Part shown: positions 7,200-16,239 of the stretch, one piece after another
How the letters are laid out: each line of letters starts with the position of its first letter
How positions within the stretch are numbered: the first letter of the stretch is position 1
Assembly (NCBI RefSeq): GCF_004208635.1
Contig: NZ_CP035806.1
Coordinates: 1,860,001 to 1,924,000 of the forward strand
Reading direction: 5' to 3'
DNA length: 64,000 nt
From: Leucobacter triazinivorans
GTDB taxonomy: Bacteria; Actinomycetota; Actinomycetes; Actinomycetales; Microbacteriaceae
Notes under the pieces: model-generated
Seen by the model: the letters and a program-made list of their open reading frames with translations, nothing else
What the model was told of the DNA's origin: nothing
The model's database searches: none
Program-made: the position numbers and the translations under genes

Positions 7200-8360
7200 A
7201 TGACTCTGCCCAGCTCCACCGCCACATCCCCCGGCTCCCGCGAATCGGAGGCCGCGCCCGCGCGGGCGCTCACGATCTCCGGGGTGCGGAAGACCTTCGT
7301 CACCCCCGAGAAGACCCACGTCAACGCGATCGACGACGTCTCGTTCACCATCGAGCAGGGCGAGTTCTTCGTGATGCTGGGCCCGTCGGGCTGCGGCAAG
7401 ACGACGCTGCTGCGCGGGATCGCGGGGCTCGAAACGCTCGACGCGGGCGAGATCCGCCTCGGAGACACCCGCATCGACCAGCTGGCGCCGCACGCTCGCC
7501 CGGTGAACACGGTCTTCCAGTCTTACGCGCTCTTCCCCCACCTCACGATCGCCGAGAACGTCGCGTTCGGGCTCGAGATGGAGCGCCGCTCCAAGCAGCA
7601 GGTGCGGGCCCGCGTCGCCGAGATGCTCGAGCTGGTGCAGCTGCAGGGCATGGCGGGCCGCAAGCCGGCGCAGCTCTCCGGCGGGCAGCAGCAGCGGGTC
7701 GCCCTGGCGCGCGCCCTCGCGAAGGAGCCGGAGGTGCTGCTGCTCGACGAGCCGCTCGCGGCGCTCGACCTCAAACTGCGACGCGGCATGCAGTCCGAGC
7801 TCAAGCGCCTGCAGCGCACCACCGGCATCACCTTCGTGTTCGTCACGCACGATCAGGAGGAGGCGCTCAGCATGGGCGACCGGATCGCGGTCTTCAATCA
7901 GGGCCGCCCCGAGCAGATCGGCACCCCGGAGGACATCTACGAGCGCCCCACGAGCCGGTTCGTGGCCGACTTCATCGGCGAGACCAACTTCCTCGACGCC
8001 CCGGTGACCCGCACGGGCGCCCCCGCCGGCGAAGAGCTCGTCGTGACGCTGCCCGGCGGCGATCCGGTCGTCCTCCCGAAGACCGTTCCCACTCCGGACG
8101 GCACGGTCACCCTCACGATCCGCCCCGAGCGCATCCGCCTCTCGCCCGGCGGCGAGCGCTTCGCCACCGGGCGCATCTCGAAGCTCGTCTACATGGGCAC
8201 CGACCTGCGCTGCACGGTCCGTCTCGAGAACGGCGCCGAGCTCGCCGTGCGGGTGCCGCCGCCGTTCGACGCGGGCATTCGGCCCGACGCCGAGGTCTCG
8301 CTGTACGCCGAGGCCGAGGCGCTGCGCCCCCTCGCTCCCGAGCCGGCGGCCGGCGCATGA
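7200..8360 (+). CDS. potA: ABC transporter ATP-binding protein, spermidine/putrescine type
   Basis: 386 residues. Walker A GPSGCGKTT, Q-loop FQSYALFPHL, signature LSGGQQQRVALARALA, Walker B LLLDEPLAALD and H-loop FVFVTHDQEEAL are all present. The C-terminal TOBE domain (about 270-380) is typical of PotA/CysA-type importers. It should energise uptake by the PotB/PotC membrane pair from the lipoprotein PotD. The stop overlaps the potB start (ATGA). Substrate is inferred from the whole four-gene set and could be another cationic solute. Confidence 0.93.
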   Translation: MTLPSSTATSPGSRESEAAPARALTISGVRKTFVTPEKTHVNAIDDVSFTIEQGEFFVMLGPSGCGKTTLLRGIAGLETLDAGEIRLGDTRIDQLAPHARPVNTVFQSYALFPHLTIAENVAFGLEMERRSKQQVRARVAEMLELVQLQGMAGRKPAQLSGGQQQRVALARALAKEPEVLLLDEPLAALDLKLRRGMQSELKRLQRTTGITFVFVTHDQEEALSMGDRIAVFNQGRPEQIGTPEDIYERPTSRFVADFIGETNFLDAPVTRTGAPAGEELVVTLPGGDPVVLPKTVPTPDGTVTLTIRPERIRLSPGGERFATGRISKLVYMGTDLRCTVRLENGAELAVRVPPPFDAGIRPDAEVSLYAEAEALRPLAPEPAAGA

Positions 8361-9313
8361 GCACCCAGCTGGACGACCGCACCGGGGTCAACCTCGTGCC
8401 GGTGTCGGCGGCGCCCCGCCACACCCGTGCCCCCGGCCGCTTCCCGTGGCCCTGGGTTGCGCCGGCCCTGCTCGTCGCCGCGCTCTTCACGCTCGGCCCG
8501 CTCGTCGTGATCGTGGTCTTCTCGTTCATGTCGCGCCCGCCCCAGGGCGGCGGCGTGATCTACGAGTTCACGCTGGAGCCGTACGTCAACTTCCTCTTCC
8601 AGACGGACTTCCTCGGCAACACGACCTTCGATCCGCGCTATCTGTCGGTCTTCGGCGATTCGCTGCTGCAGGGCGCGATCACCACGATCGTCTGCCTGCT
8701 GCTCGCGTTCCCCATCGCGCTGTGGATCGCCACCCGCCCCGAGAAGCTGCAGAACGTGCTCGTGCTCCTCATCACGATCCCGTTCTGGACCAACCTGCTC
8801 GTGCGCACCTACGCCTGGATGCTGATCCTCAACGACAACGGCATCGTGAACAGCGGGCTGAACCTCTTCGGACTCCCGAAACTCGAGCTGCTCTACACTC
8901 CGATGGCATCGCAGCTCGGACTCATCTACACGTTCCTGCCGTTCATGGTGCTGCCGATCTACGCGTCGCTCGCCGGCTTCGACTTCCGCCTCGCCGAGGC
9001 CGCGTACGATCTCGGCGCGCGCAAGTCGACGGTGGTGCGGCGCATCATCCTCCCCCTCGCAACACCGGGCATCGTCTCCGGGGTGCTGCTCGTGTTCATG
9101 CCGGCCTTCGGCTCCTACGTGCAGCCGGTGCTGCTCGGCGGAGGGAAGGTGCTGCTCATCGGCAACCTGATCGCCTCGCAGTTCGGAGACTCCCGCAACT
9201 GGCCGTTCGGCGCAGCCCTCTCGGTGATCATCCTCATCGTGCTCATGATCGCGCTCATCGCGATCGCCCTCTACTCCCGGAAGTCCGGGAAGAAGGTGGA
9301 GATCTCGCTATGA
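8357..9313 (+). CDS. potB: ABC transporter permease, PotB type
   Basis: 318 residues, about six membrane helices starting at WPWVAPALLVAALFTLGPLV. The permease EAA loop is visible (LAEAAYDLGARKSTVVRRII). Starts inside the potA stop and ends inside the potC start. With PotC it forms the membrane channel of a polyamine-type importer. Confidence 0.92.
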   Translation: MSTQLDDRTGVNLVPVSAAPRHTRAPGRFPWPWVAPALLVAALFTLGPLVVIVVFSFMSRPPQGGGVIYEFTLEPYVNFLFQTDFLGNTTFDPRYLSVFGDSLLQGAITTIVCLLLAFPIALWIATRPEKLQNVLVLLITIPFWTNLLVRTYAWMLILNDNGIVNSGLNLFGLPKLELLYTPMASQLGLIYTFLPFMVLPIYASLAGFDFRLAEAAYDLGARKSTVVRRIILPLATPGIVSGVLLVFMPAFGSYVQPVLLGGGKVLLIGNLIASQFGDSRNWPFGAALSVIILIVLMIALIAIALYSRKSGKKVEISL

Positions 9314-10182
9314 CCGCTCCAGCACCCGCGCGCACCCGGCCCTCGGACGAGCCCGGCGGCGTCGCACCCGCGATCCGCAAGCCGCCGCGCGCCCTCCGGC
9401 TGCACGATTTCCCCGGCATCGCGCCGGTCGCCGTGTTCGGGATCATCTTCCTCTACGTCCCGATCCTCATCACCACCGTCTACGCGTTCAACGACGGCGA
9501 CTCCGCACTCGTCTGGCGGGGGTTCAGCCTGCGCTGGTTCGGCGAGGTCGCCCAGAACACGAACCTGCTGAACGCGCTGATCGTGTCGCTGCAGATCGCC
9601 GTCGTGGCCACGGTGGTGTCGACGATCCTCTCGATCCTGTTCGCCCTGTCGGTGGAGCAGCTGCGGGCGAAGGGCAGCGGCATCGCGACCGCGATTCTCA
9701 CCGCCCCGCTCGTCATCCCGGAGATCGTGCTGGCGGTCGCCACGCTCGGCTTCATCCGGATGATCGGGCTGCAGCCGGGCATGCTCGCGCTCATGCTCGC
9801 CCACACCTCCTTCTGCATCCCGTTCGCGCTGATGCCCGTGCGCGCCCGCCTCAAGAGCCTCGGCTCCTCGTACTTCGAGGCGGCGACGGATCTCGGCGCG
9901 AGCTCCTGGCAGATGTTCCGGCGCATCACGCTGCCGCTGCTCGTACCCGGGATCATCTCCGGAGCCGTGCTGGCGTTCGTCATCTCGCTCGACGACTTCA
10001 TCATCTCGAACTTCCTGTCGGCGTCGGGCGCGACCCCGCTGCCGGTCTTCCTCTTCAGCCTGATCCGACGCGGAGCGAGCCCGGCGGTCAACGTCATCGC
10101 GACCCTGCTGCTCGTGCTCGCCATCGTCGTCACGACCATCACATTCCTGCAATCACAACGAAGGAGCAAACAGCATGCGTAG
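9310..10182 (+). CDS. potC: ABC transporter permease, PotC type
   Basis: 290 residues. Helices begin at IAPVAVFGIIFLYVPILITT; the EAA motif is FEAATDLGASSWQMFRRITL, and the typical PotC loop SLDDFIISNFLS follows. ATG overlaps the potB stop by four bases; the stop lies 8 bases within potD. Second half of the transporter channel. Confidence 0.92.
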   Translation: MTAPAPARTRPSDEPGGVAPAIRKPPRALRLHDFPGIAPVAVFGIIFLYVPILITTVYAFNDGDSALVWRGFSLRWFGEVAQNTNLLNALIVSLQIAVVATVVSTILSILFALSVEQLRAKGSGIATAILTAPLVIPEIVLAVATLGFIRMIGLQPGMLALMLAHTSFCIPFALMPVRARLKSLGSSYFEAATDLGASSWQMFRRITLPLLVPGIISGAVLAFVISLDDFIISNFLSASGATPLPVFLFSLIRRGASPAVNVIATLLLVLAIVVTTITFLQSQRRSKQHA

Positions 10183-11305
10183 AACACACGGCACTGCACG
10201 ACGCGGTGCACGCCTCGGCACCGCGCTCGCCCTCACCGCGGCCGGCGCCCTGGCGCTGACGGCGTGCGGCGGCGGCGTCACGGACTCCGGGGGCGACGCC
10301 GCCGGCGAGGGCGCGTCGACCGAGTACGTCGAGGCGACGAGCGGCGAGGTGAACCTCTACACCTGGAGCGACTACTACCCCGACGAGCTCGTGAAGAAGT
10401 TCACCGAGGACACGGGGATCACCCTCAACGTCGACTACTACGACAGCAACGAGAGCCTCGAGGCCAAGCTGCGGGCCTCCGACGGCGCGGGCTACGACGT
10501 CGTGGTGCCCACCGACTACATGGTCGAGATCCTGAAGAACGACGGCCTGCTGCTCGAGTTCGATGCGTCGAGCCTGCCGAACGGCGGCAACATCCAGGAC
10601 GACTTCATGGACGTCTACTTCGACGAGGGCCGCATGTACTCGACGCCGTACCTCTACGGCACCACCTCCTTCGCCTACGACACCGACGTGATCACCGAGG
10701 AGCTCACCTCCTGGAGCGACTACTTCAACCCGCCGGAGTCGGCCGGCAAGGTGGGCACCATGAACGATCAGAGCGAGGTCGTGAACTCCGCGCTGCGCGT
10801 GACGGGCGGGGAGTTCTGCACCACGGACGGGGCGCAGCTGCAGGCCGCGCAGGATCTGCTCGTCGACTTCAAGCCGCGCGTGGGCACGATCAACAGCGAC
10901 GGCATCCTCGAGCGCCTCGCCAACGGCGAGCAGGCGATGGCGATGATCTGGAACGGGGCCGCGCACCGCGCGATGCAGGATCGCCCCTCGCTCACCTACG
11001 TCTACCCGGAGGAGGGCATCGCGCTCTGGCAGGACAACTTCACGATCCCGGTGGGCGCGAAGAACGTCGACCAGGCGAAGACGTTCCTCAACTGGATGCT
11101 CGAGCCTGAGAACATGGCCGTGGCGGTGAACTTCCAGGCCTACGCCTCGGGCGTCGAGGGCACGCAGGAGCTGATGGACGAGGAGCTCGCGAACAGCGAG
11201 GCGATCGTCGTGCCCGAGGGCTACGACCTCGCGCGCCCGGTGCCCCCGTGCAACAACGAGGAGATGACGAACTACACGAAGATCTTCGAGACCTTCAAGG
11301 GCTGA
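10175..11305 (+). CDS. potD: Polyamine-type extracellular substrate-binding lipoprotein
   Basis: 376 residues. It begins with a twin-basic signal segment and ends that with the lipobox LTAC (Cys about residue 31), so the mature protein is lipid-anchored on the outer face of the membrane. NLYTWSDYYPDELVKKFTED is the standard PotD/PotF opening strand, and YDVVVPTDYMVEIL and PVGAKNVDQAKTFLNWMLEP are family segments. AAGGAG at 10161-10166 precedes the ATG. Last gene of the pot operon, closed by a strong hairpin. Confidence 0.93.
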   Translation: MRRTHGTARRGARLGTALALTAAGALALTACGGGVTDSGGDAAGEGASTEYVEATSGEVNLYTWSDYYPDELVKKFTEDTGITLNVDYYDSNESLEAKLRASDGAGYDVVVPTDYMVEILKNDGLLLEFDASSLPNGGNIQDDFMDVYFDEGRMYSTPYLYGTTSFAYDTDVITEELTSWSDYFNPPESAGKVGTMNDQSEVVNSALRVTGGEFCTTDGAQLQAAQDLLVDFKPRVGTINSDGILERLANGEQAMAMIWNGAAHRAMQDRPSLTYVYPEEGIALWQDNFTIPVGAKNVDQAKTFLNWMLEPENMAVAVNFQAYASGVEGTQELMDEELANSEAIVVPEGYDLARPVPPCNNEEMTNYTKIFETFKG

Positions 11306-11311
11306 GCGGCC

Positions 11312-11361
11312 CGCAGCGGTGGAGGCCCTCGGCGGATGCGCCGGGGGCCTCCACCGCTGCG
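11312..11361 (+). terminator. Hairpin terminator after potD
   Basis: Perfect 17-base arms (11312-11328 with 11345-11361), 16-base loop, 6 bases after the potD stop. There is no T-tract. It also lies at the 3' side of the convergent amide hydrolase and may serve both. Confidence 0.7.
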
Positions 11362-11371
11362 CGGCGCGGGA

Positions 11372-12328
11372 TCACGCGGCGGCGAAGCCGCCGCTCTGCT
11401 CGCCCGCGAGTCCGGAATCGTGCACCAGGTCGAGGATCAGCTCGGGGCCCTGTTCGAACGACAGCCGGTCGAGATCGACCCAGACGACGTTGGGCGAGAG
11501 CGTGGACTCGAAGAAGTACCGGCGGCTGCTGAGGTCGGCGACGGTGCGCCAGCGCGTGGTCGAGATGTTGGGACGCGCCTCGTCCACGGTGCCGAACGGC
11601 GCCGAGGCGCTGCGGATGACGCTGAAGACCTGCGCGGCGGCACGCCGCGGATCATCGGTCGCCGGCAGGTGCGCCGAGTAGTAGGCCGCGCGGGCGAAGC
11701 GCTCGGGCGAATCCGTTCCCCCGGGCAGCGGGTCGCTGCCGCCGAGACCCGCGTACCGGCGCAGCAGTTCGAGCTGCTCGTCGTAGGCGGGCGAATTGGC
11801 CATCACGGTGAACTCCGGACCGTGGTGCACGCTCAGCCGCCCGTCCAGGAACTCGATGATCGCCGAGTCGCCGCCGACGTCGGCGAGCGAGATGTGCCCC
11901 GTCCCCGGCTTCCCGCCGATCTCGAGCGGCACGATCTGCACGCGGCTCTCGGTGAGCCAGGCGACGGCCTCCGCCACGGTCGCGAAGCGGTCGAGCAGGC
12001 ACTGGATCGCGTGCTGCAGGCCGAGCGCCGGGCGCTCGGGATCGCGCTCCCCGTAGTCGGCCTCCGTCAGGTACAGGCCGCTCGCCTGGAGACCGGCCTC
12101 GTTGAGGCCGTCGACGGCGATCCGCCCGTACATCAGCGCGACGACGCTGCCGTAGTCCGAGACCCAGGTGAAGCCGCCGGGATCACCCGGCGCGCTCTCG
12201 CGCTGCGCGCCGCGCGGACGCAGCGCGAGCACCGTGCGGGTCTCCTCGAACCAGTCCATGCTGCGACCGACGAAGACCAGGCCGCTGCCCGGCGTACCCT
12301 CTGAGGACCATAGGAAGCGTGTGCACAT
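11372..12328 (-). CDS. Linear amide C-N hydrolase, choloylglycine hydrolase family
   Basis: 318 residues beginning MCTRFLW, with the catalytic Cys at position 2 exposed after Met removal, as in Ntn-hydrolases of the bile-salt hydrolase / penicillin V acylase family. Also visible: GRSMDWFEE (conserved Arg and Asp), ISLADVGGDSAIIEF and VMANSPAYDEQL (conserved Asn). There is no signal peptide, so it is cytosolic. The family cleaves N-acyl amides such as conjugated bile acids, penicillin V or acyl-homoserine lactones; the substrate here cannot be told. It faces the pot operon tail to tail and is transcribed alone. Confidence 0.88.
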   Translation of the reverse strand: MCTRFLWSSEGTPGSGLVFVGRSMDWFEETRTVLALRPRGAQRESAPGDPGGFTWVSDYGSVVALMYGRIAVDGLNEAGLQASGLYLTEADYGERDPERPALGLQHAIQCLLDRFATVAEAVAWLTESRVQIVPLEIGGKPGTGHISLADVGGDSAIIEFLDGRLSVHHGPEFTVMANSPAYDEQLELLRRYAGLGGSDPLPGGTDSPERFARAAYYSAHLPATDDPRRAAAQVFSVIRSASAPFGTVDEARPNISTTRWRTVADLSSRRYFFESTLSPNVVWVDLDRLSFEQGPELILDLVHDSGLAGEQSGGFAAA

Positions 12329-12495
12329 GGGCTCATCCTACGCAGTTCCTCGCCTGAGGCCGCCCCCGTTAGCGGCCGGTCCCCCGAACGGCAACCCCGA
12401 TCCCGGATCCCGCGGCGACGGCTAATCTTCGAGAAGCCGGGAGACGCTGGCACGCTGGTGCGCCCGCATGGAGAGAGCAACGAGGAGGAGCGAGC

Positions 12496-12690
12496 ATGAA
12501 CGACACGGCGGATGGCGATGAGCGCACGGCGGATCTGGGCCCCGACGACACCGCGACGGTCGCGACGATCCTGGCCGAGGTGCGGGACACCGCTCCGACG
12601 GCGACGCGCGAACACGCAGCAGAGATGATCCGCTCGCGGTTGGAACGCACGAGGATCGATCTCACCGCCGGCGCAGTCGACGATCACGCC
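12496..12690 (+). pseudogene. 5' fragment of an unrecognised gene, fused to a broken GNAT gene
   Basis: A good ribosome site (GAGGAGGAG near 12484) precedes an ATG. The first ~60 residues (MNDTADGDERTADLGPDDTA, then TIL AEVRDTAP and REHAAEMIRSRLERTRIDL) look like a small acidic protein. From about 12690 the same frame simply reads the antisense strand of the GNAT fragment up to 13134, so the intact gene has lost its 3' end. No known family is recognised. Confidence 0.5.
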
Positions 12691-13025
12691 GCGCAGGTCG
12701 TCGAGGCCCAGCTCCCTCGCCTCCCTGTCAACCTGCTCAAGGAGCCGTCCGCCGATGCCCGCGCCCTGGCACGTGGGATCGACGGCGAAGTTCTCGATCA
12801 GGAGGTGGTCGGCGTGAGGGACGGTCACGAGCACGCCGAGCAGGCGCGCGCCTCGGCGCGCCACCCGCACCTGCCTCGCCTCGACAGCCGCGGTGTACTC
12901 GGCCGTCATGGGGACGGCTCGCGCCCGATGCGCTCGATGTACGGAGCGTACGCGGCTCGCACCAGCTCTTCGATCCTCGGCACATCGTCGAGAGTCGCCC
13001 TGACCACACTCAGAGGAGTATCCAT
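12691..13025 (-). pseudogene. GNAT-family N-acetyltransferase remnant (frameshifted and 3'-truncated)
   Basis: From the ATG at 13025 the frame reads MDTPLSVVRATLDDVPRIEE, then LVRAAYAPYIERIGREPSP, and hits a stop. The family sequence continues at once in another frame (MTAEYTAAVEARQVRVARRG, then IENFAVDPTCQGAGIGGRLL, the acetyl-CoA binding motif A) and ends abruptly after LGLDDLR. One C missing at the PSP codon run explains the frameshift; the C-terminal third (usual YTNARMTEN region) is absent. GNAT enzymes acetylate amines. This copy should be inactive. Confidence 0.8.
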
Positions 13026-13241
13026 TCGTTCCAGTATCTCGGCGATTCGGTTCACGATGGGCGCGCGAGAGTTTCAAGTGGCTCGAACAGCTTCGCCCGG
13101 CCGAAGAGCGCTCGTCGCCGACTGGACCAACTGATCCGTAGCCGTCGAGATCCAGAGAGGAAACCTATCGAATGATGTTTACTTAATGTCAAAATCGCAA
13201 TAGCATTGATCTTTGACGACCATCACCAAGGAGTTCTCTTC

Positions 13242-14378
13242 ATGTTCATCGCACCCCCGCTCAGCATCCAGGAGCGTGAAGTGCGTAATGCGATTGAAGA
13301 ACTCAACCAGGAGCTCAGGATCCATCTTCGGCAGGGCAATCGGTGGGAGGGGGCGCTGCGGCGGACAACATTCGCGCGGAACGTGCAGGGCTCGAACACC
13401 ATCGAGGGGATCAACGCAAGCGTCGACGATATCAACGCGATCGCTGCTGGCGAGAAGCCCGCGGCCATTGATCACGAAACCGAGAAGGCTCTCGCGGGCT
13501 ATCAGCAGGCGATGACGTTCGTGCTGCAGCTGGCAAAGAGCGACTTCGAACTGAGCCCCATGGTGTTGCGCAGTCTCCACTTCATGGCCACCTCGTACGA
13601 CATGATCAAGTGGCCCGGCAGATACCGCCCCGGGCCGGTCTACGTGCAACAGGAACGCACCGGAGATATCGTCCACGAAGGGGCGATATCCGAGACGGTC
13701 CCTGCCCTCGTCGAACAGCTGTGCGCATCGCTGGCGCCCGAAGAAGACGACCTCATTCGAGCCGCAATGATGCATCTCAATTTCGTACTCATCCACCCCT
13801 TCAAGGACGGGAACGGCCGAGTGGCTCGAATTCTACAGAGCCTGATGCTCGGGGCCTACGGCGAGTTCGCGCCCGTCTTCATGACAATCGAGGAGTTCCT
13901 GGGGCGTCGAACACAGGCCTACTACGACGTTCTCGCCAAGGTCGGCCAAGCCAACTGGAATACCGCGAACTTCGACCCTGAACTCGCACGACCCTGGGTG
14001 CGGTTCATGCTCACCGCACACCTGAATCAGGCGCTTGAGCGGAAACAACGCATCGCTTCATCTGGCGAGGCTGCCGCGAAAATGGATGAGCTCGTTGCTG
14101 AAGCCCAATTCCCAGAGCGCACGGCACAAGCCCTGTACACCGCCATGTACGACGGAACCGTCACCCGAGCGCGATACATGACGGCCCTCGCAGATGCGGG
14201 AGAACCGATCAGCGAGCAGACCGCATCTCGGGATCTCGGCGCGCTTACCCGCTCTGGTTTTCTCATCGCCCATGGAGACCGACGTGGTCGGAAGTATTCA
14301 GCGGGCACCTCCGTTAAGGATGCAGCACGAAGCTCAGGCCTCGGATACGCGTGGAGGGACATCGATCCGTTCGAGTAG
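13242..14378 (+). CDS. Fic-domain protein (probable AMP-transferase)
   Basis: 378 residues. An ATG with AAGGAG at 13229-13233 was chosen over an upstream in-frame start. The core motif HPFKDGNGRVAR (about residue 190) is the full Fic active site with catalytic His. SNTIEGI near residue 50 fits the [S/T]xxxE[G/N] inhibitory helix, so this is a self-inhibited class II Fic protein with a FIC_N domain; a winged-helix segment (about 290-360) follows. Such proteins usually transfer AMP to target hydroxyls. No antitoxin gene is adjacent. It stands alone in a damaged region with slightly lower GC than its neighbours, suggesting transfer. Confidence 0.92.
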   Translation: MFIAPPLSIQEREVRNAIEELNQELRIHLRQGNRWEGALRRTTFARNVQGSNTIEGINASVDDINAIAAGEKPAAIDHETEKALAGYQQAMTFVLQLAKSDFELSPMVLRSLHFMATSYDMIKWPGRYRPGPVYVQQERTGDIVHEGAISETVPALVEQLCASLAPEEDDLIRAAMMHLNFVLIHPFKDGNGRVARILQSLMLGAYGEFAPVFMTIEEFLGRRTQAYYDVLAKVGQANWNTANFDPELARPWVRFMLTAHLNQALERKQRIASSGEAAAKMDELVAEAQFPERTAQALYTAMYDGTVTRARYMTALADAGEPISEQTASRDLGALTRSGFLIAHGDRRGRKYSAGTSVKDAARSSGLGYAWRDIDPFE

Positions 14379-14393
14379 GCGCACCCTTTGAAA

Positions 14394-14416
14394 GAGTGAG
14401 CGACATCCGCTCACTC
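14394..14416 (+). terminator. Hairpin after the Fic gene
   Basis: Perfect 9-base arms GAGTGAGCG / CGCTCACTC with a 5-base loop, 16 bases after the Fic stop, no T-tract. No gene is seen in the remainder of 14417-14716. Confidence 0.55.
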
Positions 14417-14716
14417 GGCCGGACTCGCCGTTCCGACTGATATCGCCCCAAGAAACGGCCCGCCGGGTGATGAAGCCTGACGAACAGCAAAGGTCCGGGA
14501 AGGCAGTATCCTCCGCTTCGACGCGGCCGGATCCGGGCAGGTACTCCGACCGATGCCCGGCAGGCGAATTCCCCGAACCCTGCGGGCTCGTTGCGCTCAC
14601 CGGAGGGCGCCCCGAACCTTGCGTGGAAGGCCATATAGCTGCGGCGGCAATTCCCATGCATCGGGCCCTCTTCCTCGATCCGATTCACCTCAGCCGGATC
14701 GAGAAGGAGGCATCGT

Positions 14717-15301
14717 ATGAATGCGAGCCCGGGTGGTGAGCGGAACACAGTCGACATCTCGGACACCCTGCCCGGCGTCACGATAGCGATCTCGCTGGTG
14801 CCCCCGCTCAGCGTGGTGGGCGTCACCCTCGAGTCCGGTGCCTACGCGCAGGCCGGCGGAGCAGCGCTTCTCTTCCTCACCGACGTCGCAGCGATCCTCG
14901 TGACGGGGATCGTGGTGATGGGGATTTACGGGGTGCGCGCCCCAGACCGTTCGGCTTCGGCTGCGACTGGCGCGGAGAAGATGCCTCGGCGAGCGCTGAT
15001 CACCATCATCACCATGGTGATCGCGATCGGCATCCCGCTGACATTGGCTACCATCGCCAGCACCTCCGCGGCCCTCCGGACGGGGCAGGTGCAGCAGATC
15101 ACCCGCGACTGGCTGTCGGACACCGAGTCGGAGATGCTCGGCGTGACCACCGGCACCGACTCCCTCAAGATCCGCGTGACGGGCCCCGATCCCGCACCCT
15201 CGACCATAGAACTCGCGAAGGCGCTGAGCGAGGCCGGGATCGATGTAGAGGACGTCGAGGTCGAACTCATCCCGTCAATAACACGGAGCCTCGGTTCGTA
15301 G
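14717..15301 (+). CDS. DUF389-family membrane protein, N-terminally truncated
   Basis: 194 residues with strong AAGGAGG (14704-14710) before the ATG. VDISDTLPGVTIAISLVPPL, followed by SVVGVTLESGA and LLFLTDVAAILVTGIVVMGI, is the second half of the DUF389 membrane domain; full proteins have about 300 or more residues and extra N-terminal helices that are missing here. The first ~13 residues (MNASPGGERNTVD) do not look like the family, so an in-frame deletion probably joined a foreign start to the DUF389 body. It could be translated, but function is doubtful. Confidence 0.65.
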   Translation: MNASPGGERNTVDISDTLPGVTIAISLVPPLSVVGVTLESGAYAQAGGAALLFLTDVAAILVTGIVVMGIYGVRAPDRSASAATGAEKMPRRALITIITMVIAIGIPLTLATIASTSAALRTGQVQQITRDWLSDTESEMLGVTTGTDSLKIRVTGPDPAPSTIELAKALSEAGIDVEDVEVELIPSITRSLGS

Positions 15302-15402
15302 CGGGGATCCTGCCGCTCCCTGGCCCGTCCGCAAGTCGATGGCGGGGTAGGCCGCGGTCGACTCTCGCGTCTCCGGATCGAGCACGCGGGCCTGCCCGTG
15401 GT

Positions 15403-15866
15403 CGGATCACCGGCACGCGGTCGAGGGGATGGCGTGGAAACACCGGACAGGAGCTTCCTGGCGTGATGTGCCAGAGCGGTTCGGGAAGTGGAACACGATC
15501 TACAAGCGCTTCACGAGGCAGGCAGAGGATGACACCTGGGAGCAGCTGCTCGCCGAGGTTCAGAAACAGGCCGACCGTCTCGGCACGATCGACTGGGTGG
15601 TATCGATCGACTCGACCATCGCGCGTGTGCATCAGCATGGTGTGACGCTGCCGCGCGGAAAAAGGGATCTGTCGAACTACACGAATCCGCTCGCTGAGCC
15701 CGAGGATCATGCGATCGGGCGTTCGTGTGGTGGCCTGACCACGAAGGTTCGTCTCGTCGCTGATGGGAAGGGCCGCCCGTTGGGAATGGTGGTGACCGCG
15801 GGGAACGTGAATGACACCACGATGCTCACTGCGACGCTCGACGATATTCGGGTGCCGCGCGCCCGG
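15403..15866 (+). mobile_element. IS5-family transposase remnant
   Basis: The frame from about 15403 reads AVEGMAWKHRTGASWRDVPE, then FGKWNTIYKRF, DWVVSIDSTIARVHQHG (first catalytic Asp) and GRSCGGLTTKVRLVADGKGR, then GMVVTAGNVNDTTM (second Asp region). That is the middle of an IS5-type DDE transposase. The N-terminal ~40 residues and everything after the second Asp, including the final Glu, are missing, and no terminal inverted repeats can be located. It is an inactive fragment. Confidence 0.85.
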
Positions 15867-15886
15867 GGCGGGCCAGCGCGGGTGCG

Positions 15887-16147
15887 GCCGGCGCCGATCC
15901 CGTCGTCTATCGCAAGCTGCACCTGTGGGACACCGAGACGCTGATCTTCGAGCGGGGCGACGAGCGCGGCACGTCGTGGACCGAGGGGACGACCGTGGTG
16001 GGAGCCGACGGCTGGCCCATCGGCGAGATGGGCCACGACGGCCGCCTCGACGCCGAGACGGAGCTGTCCGCTCAGCGCAGGCGCATCAGCGAGCGGAACG
16101 ACCTCTTCGAGGACCGCCGCCCCGACCTCTACGGGCCCCGCTCCTGA
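15887..16147 (+). pseudogene. Carbon-nitrogen hydrolase (nitrilase superfamily) remnant
   Basis: The frame ending in TGA at 16145-16147 reads GADPVVYRKLHLWDTETLIF, which holds the nitrilase catalytic Lys region, then jumps to TTVVGADGWPIGEMGHDGRL and SERNDLFEDRRPDLYG, the typical C-terminal tail. The ~100 residues in between, with the catalytic Cys, are absent, and the 5' half is cut off at the IS5 remnant. Inactive. Confidence 0.7.
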
Positions 16148-16239
16148 CGCGGCCGTTCGTCGGCACCCGTGCTCGCGAGCACGCGCGCGACTACGCGAAT
16201 CGATCTGGGAGCGTCAGAGGCCACCAGTACCCTGAGAAC

